Origin: Chitinophaga terrae (ex Kim and Jung 2007)
GTDB lineage: Bacteria; Bacteroidota; Bacteroidia; Chitinophagales; Chitinophagaceae
Direction of reading: 5' to 3'
Assembly (NCBI RefSeq): GCF_900107795.1
Contig: NZ_FNRL01000033.1
Span: 1-64,000 of the forward strand
Length of the DNA: 64,000 nt
Every line of letters begins with the position of its first letter. The stretch's first letter is position 1. The position numbers and the translations under genes are program-made. Shown piece after piece: positions 41,901-50,065 of this stretch. The notes beneath the pieces were generated by a model. The model saw nothing but the letters and a program-made list of their open reading frames with translations, made no database searches and was not told where the DNA came from.

Positions 41901-42422
41901 ATGATACTACCAATTGTCGGATATGGCGCCGACGTGCTTCGCAAAGTGGGCGCCCCGGTCGAACGAACAACAGCAGGATTGCAGCAGTTGATCGAGGATA
42001 TGCGTGCAACATTGATCAATGCAAGAGGGGCCGGGCTGGCTGCGCCCCAGGTAAACCGCTCTTTGCAATTATTCCTGATTGAGACGCCCGACCATACAGG
42101 CGTTTTCATCAATCCACGCATCCTTCATTACAGCGCCGACCTGGTTACAGACAGTGAAGGATGTTTAAGCATTCCTGGTATTACCCAACAGGTGAGCAGG
42201 TCGAATACAGTACAGGTAACCTGGCAGGACGAGGCCTTTCATGAACATAGTGGAACGTTTCACGGAGAAACTGCAAGAGCCATCCAGCACGAATACGATC
42301 ACCTGCAGGGAAAATTGTACCTGGACAGGATCTCCGCACTTCAACGACAGCTATTGAAAAACAAATTGCAGTCAGTTTTGAAAAGAAAAGTCAAAGCCCC
42401 ATATCCCATGGTTTGGGCATAA
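41901..42422 (+). CDS. def: Peptide deformylase
   Basis: Removes the formyl group from new proteins. The 173-residue protein has all three motifs: GLAAPQV (45-51), EGCLS with the metal ligand Cys88, and QHEYDH with His130, Glu131 and His134. ATG at 41901 is chosen over a longer frame from 41802: the shorter protein starts MILPIVGYGADVLRK, the usual N-terminus, and a one-mismatch -7 element (TTACTTTG, 41884-41891) lies right before it. It may be a second copy, because the usual place is beside fmt or yqgF-like genes. Confidence 0.93.
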   Translation: MILPIVGYGADVLRKVGAPVERTTAGLQQLIEDMRATLINARGAGLAAPQVNRSLQLFLIETPDHTGVFINPRILHYSADLVTDSEGCLSIPGITQQVSRSNTVQVTWQDEAFHEHSGTFHGETARAIQHEYDHLQGKLYLDRISALQRQLLKNKLQSVLKRKVKAPYPMVWA

Positions 42423-42425
42423 GAA

Positions 42426-42454
42426 AGCCGGAATAGGAGTATTCCGGCTATTTT
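42426..42454 (+). terminator. Intrinsic terminator after def
   Basis: Ten-base arms AGCCGGAATA and TATTCCGGCT then ATTTT. The remaining stretch to 42716 carries no supported gene. Confidence 0.85.
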
Positions 42455-42716
42455 ACCTAAACCTACAAACTGTTACTGGTGTAACAATTCTCTTTACCGT
42501 TTTAAATATATAGGAAGCAAGCTTCCTTACTAATCCCTGGTCTGGTCGCTATTCGGCTTGCTTCCCGGTTTAAACACACAGTTATTTTTCGTACAGAATT
42601 ATAGCATTTCATTATGTCTTTTGAAGGAGGAAACGGGTTAGCGCCTTGCAAAAACAATCTGCAAAGATACCGGTAGCCGTTGGCCGCCGTTAGGACAATA
42701 AGCCTATTCACTTGTA

Positions 42717-43595
42717 CTATTTGAACATGATGTCCCTGAATTCCTGTGGGGAGATCCCTGTATTATTCCTGAAAAAACGGCTGAAATAGGCAGGGTCTTC
42801 AAATCCAAGCTCATAACAGATCTCCTTAATGCTTCGGTGACTGAAAGAAAGTTGCCGCTTCGCTTCCAGTATGATCCTGTCGTGAAGCAGTTCTGTTACA
42901 GTTCTTCCGGTAAATTCCTTGGTGATCTCGTTGAGCCTTTTAGGAGTTAATGAAAAAGCCGCCGCGTAATAGGCAACCTGGTGTTCGGTGCGGAACTGCT
43001 GCTCAAGCAGCCGGCGGAGCTGCACCACTCTTGCATCGTAAGTTCCCGGAAGCAAATGACCTTCCGAATTGCGTAATTTCTCGCGCTCGGTCAGCAGCAG
43101 GAAAGCGCTCAGGTAATGCTTCTTGATGCCGTAACTATGGTCATCCAGGTTGTTCTGTTCCCGCAGGATGAGTTCTACAAGCCCTTTCAGGGATTCGCTG
43201 GCTGTGGTGTTCAGGCATATAGGGCTATACCCCTGCCAGGAATCGAACAGGGTAGTAAAATCGAAAAGGGTTTCCCTATCCTGCCGGTTGGTGAAATAGA
43301 ACTGTTCAGTAAAATAAAGGCTATAGCCCTGGCTTCCCGAATCATCGATCTGGTGTACCTGGCCTGGCCGCAGCAGGAAGATCATATCATCCTGTACTTC
43401 GTACCAGACAAAATCTACCATATGCCGGCCTTTACCCCTTATGAACCAAATGATCTGGAAATAATCGTGGCGATGAGGGAGATTGCTGTATTCTCCCTTA
43501 AAAGCCTCAAAGGGCGCTACTCCAAATTGACCTTGTTGGGGCAGGTGCTGATAAGGAATATCTATATGTTTGTTAATTAACATAAGAATGTTCAA
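42717..43595 (-). CDS. AraC-family regulator with cupin sensor domain
   Basis: A 292-residue regulator. The N-terminal half is a cupin fold (LPHRHDYFQIIWFIRGKG, then LRPGQVHQID), and the C-terminal 100 residues carry the AraC double HTH with LTPKRLNEITKEF and ICYELGFEDPAYFSRFFRNN ending TGISPQEFR. The inducer is probably a small molecule such as a sugar or aromatic compound. It is divergent from ispG; no transporter or enzyme gene is coupled to it, so its targets are not evident. Confidence 0.92.
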   Translation of the reverse strand: MNILMLINKHIDIPYQHLPQQGQFGVAPFEAFKGEYSNLPHRHDYFQIIWFIRGKGRHMVDFVWYEVQDDMIFLLRPGQVHQIDDSGSQGYSLYFTEQFYFTNRQDRETLFDFTTLFDSWQGYSPICLNTTASESLKGLVELILREQNNLDDHSYGIKKHYLSAFLLLTEREKLRNSEGHLLPGTYDARVVQLRRLLEQQFRTEHQVAYYAAAFSLTPKRLNEITKEFTGRTVTELLHDRIILEAKRQLSFSHRSIKEICYELGFEDPAYFSRFFRNNTGISPQEFRDIMFK

Positions 43596-43668
43596 AAATA
43601 CAGTATTTATACTGCCTGGCGGGTGCCGTTCGTGGAATTTATTATGATTTAAGACCAGATAGGTTTAT

Positions 43669-43676
43669 TAACTTTG
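43669..43676 (+). promoter_or_regulatory. -7 promoter element TAACTTTG for ispG
   Basis: Perfect TAnnTTTG ending 27 bases before the ATG at 43704. A longer reading of the frame would begin inside it, so the ATG at 43704 is the better start. Confidence 0.7.
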
Positions 43677-43703
43677 CTTCCGCAGGAAAACAGAAAAAAA
43701 TCT

Positions 43704-45653
43704 ATGCAACATTATTGCAACTCTCTTACAGAATACAAACGACTGGAAACGCTCGAAGTAAAGGTCGGTGATCTGCTCATTGGAAATAACCATCCTATCA
43801 GGATACAAACAATGACCACTACCGACACGATGGATACAGCGGCCACTGTTGCCCAGGCTATCCGTTGCATCGAAGCGGGTGCTGAACTGGTACGTATTAC
43901 GGCTCCCAGCAAAAAGGAAGCTGAAAACCTGCTAGCAATCAAACAAGCTTTACGCCAGCAGGGGTATCATACCCCGTTGGTAGCAGATATACATTTTACG
44001 CCGAATGCCGCAGAAATTGCCGCACGTATAGTAGAAAAGGTGAGGATCAACCCGGGCAATTATGTAGATAAAAAGAAATTTGAGCAGCTGGAATATACAG
44101 ATAGCGAATACCAGGAAGAAATAGACAGGATACGTGAACGTTTCACCCCACTGGTAAAGATCTGCCAGGAACATGGAACAGCAATGCGTATAGGAACCAA
44201 CCACGGTTCGTTGAGCGACCGCATTATGAGCCGGTATGGCGATACCCCGATGGGCATGGTAGAAAGCGCAATGGAATTCCTCCGTATTGCAGAAGACCTC
44301 CGTTACCGCAATATCGTTCTGAGTATGAAAGCCAGCAACCCACAGGTAATGGTGCAGGCTTACCGCCTGCTGGTACATACCATGCAACAGGAGCTGGGCC
44401 ACTGCTATCCTTTGCACCTTGGCGTTACGGAAGCCGGCGATGGAGAAGACGGCCGTATTAAATCCGCTATCGGAATAGGTACATTGCTGGAAGACGGGAT
44501 CGGCGACACCATCCGGGTTTCCCTGACAGAAGATCCTGAATTTGAGCTGCCGGTATGTAAAGACATCGTAAAACGGTATACTAACCGCAACGACCAAACG
44601 AAGTTGCAGCCGGTAGAAAACATTTCTTATTCTCCTTTCGAGTATAAACGCCGGGCAACCATTGCGACCGAAAACCTGGGCGACAAACAGGTTCCTGTAG
44701 TAGTGGCTGACTACAGCCGGTTTGCCGCGCTGCAACCGGCAGACCTGGCGGCTATTGGTTATAACTACGACGAACCTACGGATAAATGGAATATCGGGGA
44801 TGCGGCTGCCGATTATATCTTTACAGATACTTTGCCGGCTTTTGCATTACCTGGTACATTAAGAGTGATCACGAAGGCAGATAACTGGAAGACGCTGGCA
44901 GATAAGAGCGCCGCCCTTCCACTGTTTGACGCAGCATCTTATAACGCAGCCGGCGAAACAGCAGCTGTCAACTTCGTAAAAGTTGATTGCCTGGCATTGC
45001 AGGCGCCGGAAAATGAAGCCTTATTCACCAAACTGGCGGATGCAAAAACAGCGGCCCAAACTGTTCTGGTAGCCGAGGCTACAGGCAGCATGGCTATGGC
45101 CGCCATCAGGCGCCTGTTCATTCTCCTGGAAGAAAAACATATTGCTTCGCCTGTTATTGTTCACGGCATCAGCCAACAGGCAACTGCAGACGAACACCTG
45201 ATACATCATGCCGTAGAAACAGGCGCATTGCTGCTCGACGGCTTCGGCGATGGGCTGTGGCTCACCAACAACCCTGCAACCAAGGAAGATGCAGCCGTGC
45301 TTAATAACATCGCATTCGGAATACTACAGGCTACCAGGACGAGGATATCAAAAACTGAATATATCAGTTGTCCTTCCTGCGGCCGTACCCTGTTCGACCT
45401 GCAGGAAACCACTGCACGTATCAGGGCCGTAACCCATCACCTGAAAGGCGTGAAGATCGCCATTATGGGCTGTATCGTAAACGGGCCCGGCGAGATGGCG
45501 GATGCCGACTTCGGCTATGTAGGCAGCGGAGTAGGAAAAATCACCCTCTACAAAGGAAAAGAGATAGTAAAGAGAGGATTGAACAGCGATGTAGCCGTAG
45601 CAGAACTCATCAACCTGATCAGGGAGAATGGCATGTGGGTAGAGAAGAATTAA
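43704..45653 (+). CDS. ispG: 4-hydroxy-3-methylbut-2-en-1-yl diphosphate synthase, three-domain form
   Basis: Converts MEcPP to HMBPP in the non-mevalonate isoprenoid pathway using a 4Fe-4S cluster. The 649-residue protein has the TIM-barrel domain at the start (RIQTMTTTDTMDTAATV, VADIHFTPNAA), a long insertion of about 250 residues in the middle, and the cluster domain at the end with ISCPSCGRTLFDL and IMGCIVNGPGEM, giving the three Cys ligands. E. coli IspG has no insertion (372 residues); the long form is known from plants, Chlamydia and Bacteroidota. Confidence 0.96.
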   Translation: MQHYCNSLTEYKRLETLEVKVGDLLIGNNHPIRIQTMTTTDTMDTAATVAQAIRCIEAGAELVRITAPSKKEAENLLAIKQALRQQGYHTPLVADIHFTPNAAEIAARIVEKVRINPGNYVDKKKFEQLEYTDSEYQEEIDRIRERFTPLVKICQEHGTAMRIGTNHGSLSDRIMSRYGDTPMGMVESAMEFLRIAEDLRYRNIVLSMKASNPQVMVQAYRLLVHTMQQELGHCYPLHLGVTEAGDGEDGRIKSAIGIGTLLEDGIGDTIRVSLTEDPEFELPVCKDIVKRYTNRNDQTKLQPVENISYSPFEYKRRATIATENLGDKQVPVVVADYSRFAALQPADLAAIGYNYDEPTDKWNIGDAAADYIFTDTLPAFALPGTLRVITKADNWKTLADKSAALPLFDAASYNAAGETAAVNFVKVDCLALQAPENEALFTKLADAKTAAQTVLVAEATGSMAMAAIRRLFILLEEKHIASPVIVHGISQQATADEHLIHHAVETGALLLDGFGDGLWLTNNPATKEDAAVLNNIAFGILQATRTRISKTEYISCPSCGRTLFDLQETTARIRAVTHHLKGVKIAIMGCIVNGPGEMADADFGYVGSGVGKITLYKGKEIVKRGLNSDVAVAELINLIRENGMWVEKN

Positions 45654-45727
45654 ATATAGCTTAAAAAGCGGGCTGGCAGGTTTAACAAATGAAAAAAATG
45701 CTTAATTTTTCATAAAACATATTCATT

Positions 45728-46048
45728 ATGAAAAAGCTACTCACTGGTTTGTTGGCGTTGATCATGGGCGTTAGCGTTACCATGGCTCAAACACCCGACA
45801 ACTCCAAGAAAGAAACCAAAGCTGCAGCTAAAACTGAAAAGAAAGCCGAAAAAGCTGAAAAGAAAGCAGAGAAGAAAGAAGCCGCTGCTACTGCATCTGC
45901 TTCCAAACTGAAGAAAGACGGAACGCCTGACAGAAGGTTCAAAGAAAATAAACAGGCAGCTGCCCCTGCTGGTCCTACCAAGAAAGACGGCACTCCTGAT
46001 ATGCGTTATAAGGCGAACAATAAAAACGCTGGCAAGAAAAAAGCCTGA
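45728..46048 (+). CDS. Small exported Lys/Ala-rich protein with two KKDGTPD repeats
   Basis: A 106-residue protein with a signal peptide (LLTGLLALIMGVSVTMAQ). Residues 30-60 are a Lys/Glu/Ala-rich helix, and a 13-residue motif occurs twice: KKDGTPDRRFKEN (62-74) and KKDGTPDMRYKAN (85-97). Proteins with the word DGTPDxR are common in Bacteroidota but, as far as I know, have no function assigned. It has its own terminator and lies 74 bases after ispG. Extreme basic composition suggests binding to nucleic acid, lipid A or surface polymer, which is speculation. Confidence 0.75.
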   Translation: MKKLLTGLLALIMGVSVTMAQTPDNSKKETKAAAKTEKKAEKAEKKAEKKEAAATASASKLKKDGTPDRRFKENKQAAAPAGPTKKDGTPDMRYKANNKNAGKKKA

Positions 46049-46071
46049 CACCACAATTACCTTATTCTTTC

Positions 46072-46104
46072 AAAGCACCCGCAACAACGCGGGTGCTTTT
46101 TTTT
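46072..46104 (+). terminator. Strong intrinsic terminator
   Basis: Eleven-base arms AAAGCACCCGC and GCGGGTGCTTT followed by TTTTTT. It ends the gene at 45728. Confidence 0.95.
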
Positions 46105-46190
46105 GCCGCTCCTCCATCCTATTCCCCGCTTAATCTAAAAATCGACCACTTTTTTTACTATTCTATTAATTTCAAAATTCGTTCACAACG

Positions 46191-46228
46191 CTATAGTTAT
46201 AACCATTTGTTATAGGTGATAGTTATAA
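46191..46228 (+). promoter_or_regulatory. Symmetric activator-like site upstream of the cytochrome operon
   Basis: ATAGTTATAA occurs twice (46193-46202, 46219-46228) and an inverted TATAAC/GTTATA pair with a 5-base gap lies between (46198-46214). CTATA and TATAG also stand 15 bases apart, of the kind bound by LysR dimers. The element ends 4 bases before the -33 box, the expected place for an activator. Confidence 0.6.
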
Positions 46229-46232
46229 GTAA

Positions 46233-46264
46233 TTTGCCTCAAAGGCAATACCCATCTACTTTTG
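46233..46264 (+). promoter_or_regulatory. Promoter of the cytochrome operon: TTTG-N20-TACTTTTG
   Basis: TTTG at 46233-46236 and TACTTTTG at 46257-46264 are 20 bases apart and match both Bacteroidota boxes. The leader to the ATG at 46292 is about 20 bases. Confidence 0.8.
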
Positions 46265-46291
46265 CAACATATCACCAACCTGTAATTCACG

Positions 46292-47284
46292 ATGGAAACC
46301 ACGAAAATTCAACGTTACAAACGGATCATTTCCGGTGTACTCTGTTGCCTGGTACTTTTGGGATTAGTAACCGGGATTGAAACATTCTTATTGATGATCC
46401 CGGATCACCCGCCCAACCAGGGAACCACTGTTGCCGCGGCGGCGCCAGGCGACCCGCTGTGGCAACCGCCGCCAGCCAAAAGCATTCCCGCCGGCCCCAA
46501 AGGAGAAAGTATCCTTTACGGCCAGTCGCTGATCCGACAAACCGCTCAATACCTGGGACCTAAAGGAAGCGTTTTAAAGATCAGCAATGGAATGAACTGC
46601 CAGAATTGCCACCTCGAAGCCGGCACCAAACCATTTGGCAACAACTACAGCCTGGCTGCTGTTACCTATCCAAAATTCAGGGCCCGCTCCAACAGCGTTG
46701 AAACGCTTTACAAAAGGATCAGCGATTGTTTTGAACGAAGCCTGAACGGTAAAGCGCCCGATACGGCCAGCCGCGAAATGATGGCCATCAGGGATTATAT
46801 AGAATGGGTAGGCAGCGGAGTAACAAAAGGCGAAAAGCCTAAGGGAAGCGGCATCAAATCGCTACCTTTCATGTCTAGGCCCGCCAACCCTGAAAACGGC
46901 GCTAAAGTATATCGCCAACAGTGCCAGAGCTGCCATGGGGCACATGGCGAGGGAGTAAAGGATGCAGAAGGCATTGCATTCGTATACCCGCCACTGTGGG
47001 GACCTGAAAGTTACAACGATGGAGCAGGACTTTACAGGCTGTCGAAGTTTGCAGGTTATGTAAAATATAACATGCCTTACGGTACCGACTATACGGCCCC
47101 GGTGCTGAAAGACGAGGAAGCCTGGGATGTTGCCGCCTTCGTAAACTCACAGCCCCGGCCGCATAAAGACCAGACGGCCGACTGGAAAGATATCAAACAA
47201 AAACCTGTCGATTTCCCATTCGGGCCTTATGCCGATAACCTGACAGAAGAACAACATAAATACGGACCTTTTAAAAAGAACTGA
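46292..47284 (+). CDS. Diheme c-type cytochrome, thiosulfate dehydrogenase (TsdA)-like
   Basis: A 330-residue exported protein with one N-terminal membrane helix (VLCCLVLLGLVTGIETFLLM) and two haem-c sites: CQNCH (103-107) in MNCQNCHLEAGTKPFGNN and CQSCH (211-215). The TsdA family words are present: the segment DCFERSLNG with Cys146, the position of the Cys haem ligand in TsdA enzymes. TsdA couples two thiosulfates to tetrathionate, or the reverse. Function as thiosulfate dehydrogenase is by family; the direction is open. It is first in a four-gene operon with a DsrE protein, a binding protein and a LysR regulator. Confidence 0.85.
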   Translation: METTKIQRYKRIISGVLCCLVLLGLVTGIETFLLMIPDHPPNQGTTVAAAAPGDPLWQPPPAKSIPAGPKGESILYGQSLIRQTAQYLGPKGSVLKISNGMNCQNCHLEAGTKPFGNNYSLAAVTYPKFRARSNSVETLYKRISDCFERSLNGKAPDTASREMMAIRDYIEWVGSGVTKGEKPKGSGIKSLPFMSRPANPENGAKVYRQQCQSCHGAHGEGVKDAEGIAFVYPPLWGPESYNDGAGLYRLSKFAGYVKYNMPYGTDYTAPVLKDEEAWDVAAFVNSQPRPHKDQTADWKDIKQKPVDFPFGPYADNLTEEQHKYGPFKKN

Positions 47285-47286
47285 CC

Positions 47287-47712
47287 ATGAACTTAAAAAA
47301 ATTTGCACTGCTGTGTATCTGCTGTTTTGTATTTGCCCTGCCACAGGCGATGAGCCAACGTACCTCCAAATACAAAGCTGTATACCAGCTAAACAGTGAC
47401 GATGACAAGACTATCAGGAATACGCTGCGAAATATCAAGAATGCCCTGGAAGACCCGCGTTTAAAAGGGAAAGTAACTATTGAACTGGTAGCCCATGGCG
47501 GCGGTGTTACCGCTTACAAAAAAGACCATCCCTATGAATCGCTGTTGCAGGAGTTGAAAGATAAAGGAGTAATACTGGTAGAATGCGAGAATACCCTCAG
47601 GGAAAGGAATATCTCCAAAGAAGAGTTGTTTCCTTTCATCCAGTTCACACCCAGTGGCAACGGAGAACTGATCATCAAACAGGCCGAAGGCTGGGCCTAC
47701 GTACACCCTTAA
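47287..47712 (+). CDS. Exported DsrE/F-like protein
   Basis: A 141-residue protein with signal peptide (ALLCICCFVFALPQAMSQ) and a DsrE-type fold: the strand YKAVYQLNSDD, VTIELVAHGGGVTAY, and VECENTLRERNISKEEL, with Cys in the position of the conserved family Cys, ending GNGELIIKQAEGWAYVHP. Cytoplasmic DsrE proteins carry sulfur as persulfide; this one is exported. It starts 3 bases after the cytochrome stop, so the two are tightly coupled. Confidence 0.88.
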   Translation: MNLKKFALLCICCFVFALPQAMSQRTSKYKAVYQLNSDDDKTIRNTLRNIKNALEDPRLKGKVTIELVAHGGGVTAYKKDHPYESLLQELKDKGVILVECENTLRERNISKEELFPFIQFTPSGNGELIIKQAEGWAYVHP

Positions 47713-47721
47713 ACGAAAATC

Positions 47722-48636
47722 ATGAAAAAGATCACAGGAATATTCATCTTCATACTTGCCGCCCTGGCGGTTAACGCGCAGGATCACCGGTTTGATCCGC
47801 CCTGGAACGAGCCGCCGGCTGCAGGAGTGCACTTTACAGTTCCGGGAGTAGACAATGCACCCGACCTCTATGGCGATATTATTGATCCGCAGCTGGTTGT
47901 TTTCTTTGCCGGCAATCAATTTATGGTCATCGATTCGCTGATCCACGATTTCAAGAAAGCATATCCCCAATACCAGCGTGTATTTGCAGAAACATTGCCT
48001 CCCGGCATTCTTGCACAACAGATATTAACCGGCAGCCTGGTAATGGGAAATATGAGGATAGACATCAAACCAGATATCTATACCGCCGGCAAAGGCAGGA
48101 TAGACCAGTTGAAAGACAGTTTCTCACTAGTAAAGAACTATGCAGGCAACAAACTGGCCATCATGGTACAGAAAGGCAATCCTAAAAAGATCAAAGGATT
48201 GACCGACCTGGGCGCTGCCAACGTGCAGGTGAGCATGCCCAACCCCGCCTGGGAAGGCATAGGGAAACGGATAGAAGAAGCTTACATTAAAGCCGGCGGC
48301 AACTCCCTGAAACAGGCAATCATGGATACCAAAGTAAAGCAGGGATCTACCTGGCTCACAAAGATCCATCACCGGGAAACGCCTATGCGCATAATGTACA
48401 GGCAATCTGATGCCGGCCCCGTATGGTATACAGAAGCGCATTACCAGCTGCTATTGAAGCACCCCGTTGACATTGTGCCGGTGCCGGAGCAGCATAATAT
48501 TCACGCCTCCTACTGGGCGGGTATCCTGAAAAGCGCTCCGCATCCACAGGCGGCAAAAGACTTCCTGGATTTTATGCTGAGTGAAAGAGGACAGTCTATT
48601 TACCGTTACTTTGGTTTTACGGGCCCAGACATCTAG
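47722..48636 (+). CDS. Periplasmic substrate-binding protein (SBP type II) without a transporter
   Basis: A 304-residue exported protein (ITGIFIFILAALAVNAQ) with a molybdate/sulfate-type binding fold: IKGLTDLGAANVQVSMPNP and YFGFTGPDI-like C-terminal part with LDFMLSERGQSIYRYFG, the usual end of such proteins. An ABC permease or ATPase is not adjacent. Its ligand is unknown; an oxyanion such as thiosulfate, tetrathionate, sulfate or molybdate is suggested by the fold and the cytochrome, as inference. It follows the DsrE gene by 9 bases. Confidence 0.8.
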   Translation: MKKITGIFIFILAALAVNAQDHRFDPPWNEPPAAGVHFTVPGVDNAPDLYGDIIDPQLVVFFAGNQFMVIDSLIHDFKKAYPQYQRVFAETLPPGILAQQILTGSLVMGNMRIDIKPDIYTAGKGRIDQLKDSFSLVKNYAGNKLAIMVQKGNPKKIKGLTDLGAANVQVSMPNPAWEGIGKRIEEAYIKAGGNSLKQAIMDTKVKQGSTWLTKIHHRETPMRIMYRQSDAGPVWYTEAHYQLLLKHPVDIVPVPEQHNIHASYWAGILKSAPHPQAAKDFLDFMLSERGQSIYRYFGFTGPDI

Positions 48637-48656
48637 GGATTTTGTATTTTTATTGC

Positions 48657-49550
48657 ATGTTCGATTTCAGACTAAAGGTATTTTATACCGTTGCCAAACG
48701 ATTAAGCTTCACAAAAGCTGCAGAAGAATTATATATTTCCCAACCCGCTGTAACCAAGCATATACACGAGCTGGAACAGCAACTGGGCATGGCGCTGTTT
48801 GAACGGATAGGCAATAAGATAAAACTTACAAGAGCTGGTTTGCTCGTATTGCATCATGCCGAGATCATCTTCACTGATTACCGGAACCTGGAATACGATG
48901 TAAACCAGCTAAAACATATGCAGGGCGGTATTTTGCCCATCGGCGCCAGCTCTACGATCGCCCAATACCTGTTACCTCCTGTACTGGCAAAGTTCAACCA
49001 ACGGTACCCTGATGTAAAAACCTCTCTCATCAACGGCAATACCGAACAGATAGAACAGGCGCTTTTTGAAAAGTCGATACAGCTAGGCATTATTGAAGGC
49101 AGTTCCAGGAATCCGCTGCTGAAATATGTTGAGTTTGCGAAAGATGAGATTGTGCTGGTAGGCAATTCAGGGCATACCTATGGCAACGGAGAACCCTTGT
49201 CGGCAGCCGATCTGAAGTCTATCCCGCTTTTGATGCGTGAACATGGATCGGGTACCCTGGAGGTAATTACCGAAGAACTGAAAAGACTTAAACTAAAGAT
49301 AACTGATCTGAATGTTGCCATGTATATGGGAAGTTCCGAGAGCATCAAATCATACCTCCATCACTCGCCCTGTGCGGCCTTTATATCGTTGCAGGCAGTA
49401 CAACGGGAACTGGAAGCAGGTGAATTCAAGATCATCCCTATAAAGAATTTCAAGCTGGTAAGAAAGCTGCACTTTATTTACCTGCAGGGGTTGCAGGACA
49501 AGCTTTGCCAACTGTTCATCAAGTTTGCGCGACAGAACCTGGCAGATTAG
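48657..49550 (+). CDS. LysR-family transcriptional regulator
   Basis: A 297-residue regulator. The N-terminal winged HTH (FYTVAKRLSFTKAAEELYIS, QPAVTKHIHELEQQLGMALFER) is followed by a periplasmic-binding-like effector domain (LPIGASSTIAQYLLPPVLAK, LGIIEGSSRNPLLKYV). It is the last gene of the cytochrome operon, 20 bases after the binding-protein gene. The ATG at 48657 is chosen: a TTG 15 bases upstream would add only YFYC before the family start MFDFRLKVF. It is the best candidate to bind the site at 46191-46228. Confidence 0.9.
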   Translation: MFDFRLKVFYTVAKRLSFTKAAEELYISQPAVTKHIHELEQQLGMALFERIGNKIKLTRAGLLVLHHAEIIFTDYRNLEYDVNQLKHMQGGILPIGASSTIAQYLLPPVLAKFNQRYPDVKTSLINGNTEQIEQALFEKSIQLGIIEGSSRNPLLKYVEFAKDEIVLVGNSGHTYGNGEPLSAADLKSIPLLMREHGSGTLEVITEELKRLKLKITDLNVAMYMGSSESIKSYLHHSPCAAFISLQAVQRELEAGEFKIIPIKNFKLVRKLHFIYLQGLQDKLCQLFIKFARQNLAD

Positions 49551-50058
49551 TACGCCGGTTTATAAGCTCCCAGTATTGCATTTCTCCATCAATGCCGGTA
49601 GCTTTCATTCCCAATGCCGTTAATACCTTAATGGAACCGATGTTGGATAAATGACTTTCGGCAACCAGTTTTTTTACTTCAGGTTGCCCGAAGGCCCATT
49701 GCACCAATGCGGTAGCCGCTTCTTTCATGTAACCGTTCCGCTGGTACTGCGGAAGCAGGGAATAACCAATCTCTATCACGCCGTTTTCGTCCGGCCTTCC
49801 TTTAAAGCCTACTTCCCCTATTACCATCTTCATCTCTTTATTGACAATGATCCACATCAGCCAGGGAAAAGATCTTGGATCGTGCTGCAGCAGTTCGATG
49901 AAATGCGGCAGCATCTCCCGCAGCTCCTGTTGGGGCCAGTTGTCTGGCAACGTTGCAGACAATTTATCTGCCGCATGCGGGTGCCGCAGATAGATCTCTG
50001 TCAGCAGTGGCAATCTGCACGGATAAATCAGTAGACGGTTGGTTTGAACAGGTAACAT
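49519..50058 (-). CDS. GNAT-family N-acetyltransferase
   Basis: A 179-residue protein of the RimJ/RimL-like branch. Visible are VIGEVGFKGRPDENGVIEIG, the acetyl-CoA loop in LPQYQRNGYMKEAATALVQW and the C-terminal strand LTALGMKATGIDGEMQYWE. Substrate unknown. Its 3' end overlaps the end of the convergent LysR gene by 32 bases, which is unusual but clean in both frames. It lies 7 bases after the UPF0173 hydrolase gene on the same strand and is probably co-transcribed. Confidence 0.85.
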   Translation of the reverse strand: MLPVQTNRLLIYPCRLPLLTEIYLRHPHAADKLSATLPDNWPQQELREMLPHFIELLQHDPRSFPWLMWIIVNKEMKMVIGEVGFKGRPDENGVIEIGYSLLPQYQRNGYMKEAATALVQWAFGQPEVKKLVAESHLSNIGSIKVLTALGMKATGIDGEMQYWELINRRTNLPGSVAQT

Positions 50059-50065
50059 GTAAACA

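Noticed and set aside
42502..42711. 69-codon minus-strand reading downstream of def
   Set aside because: Contains no family signal and no promoter or terminator; the def terminator lies just beside it.
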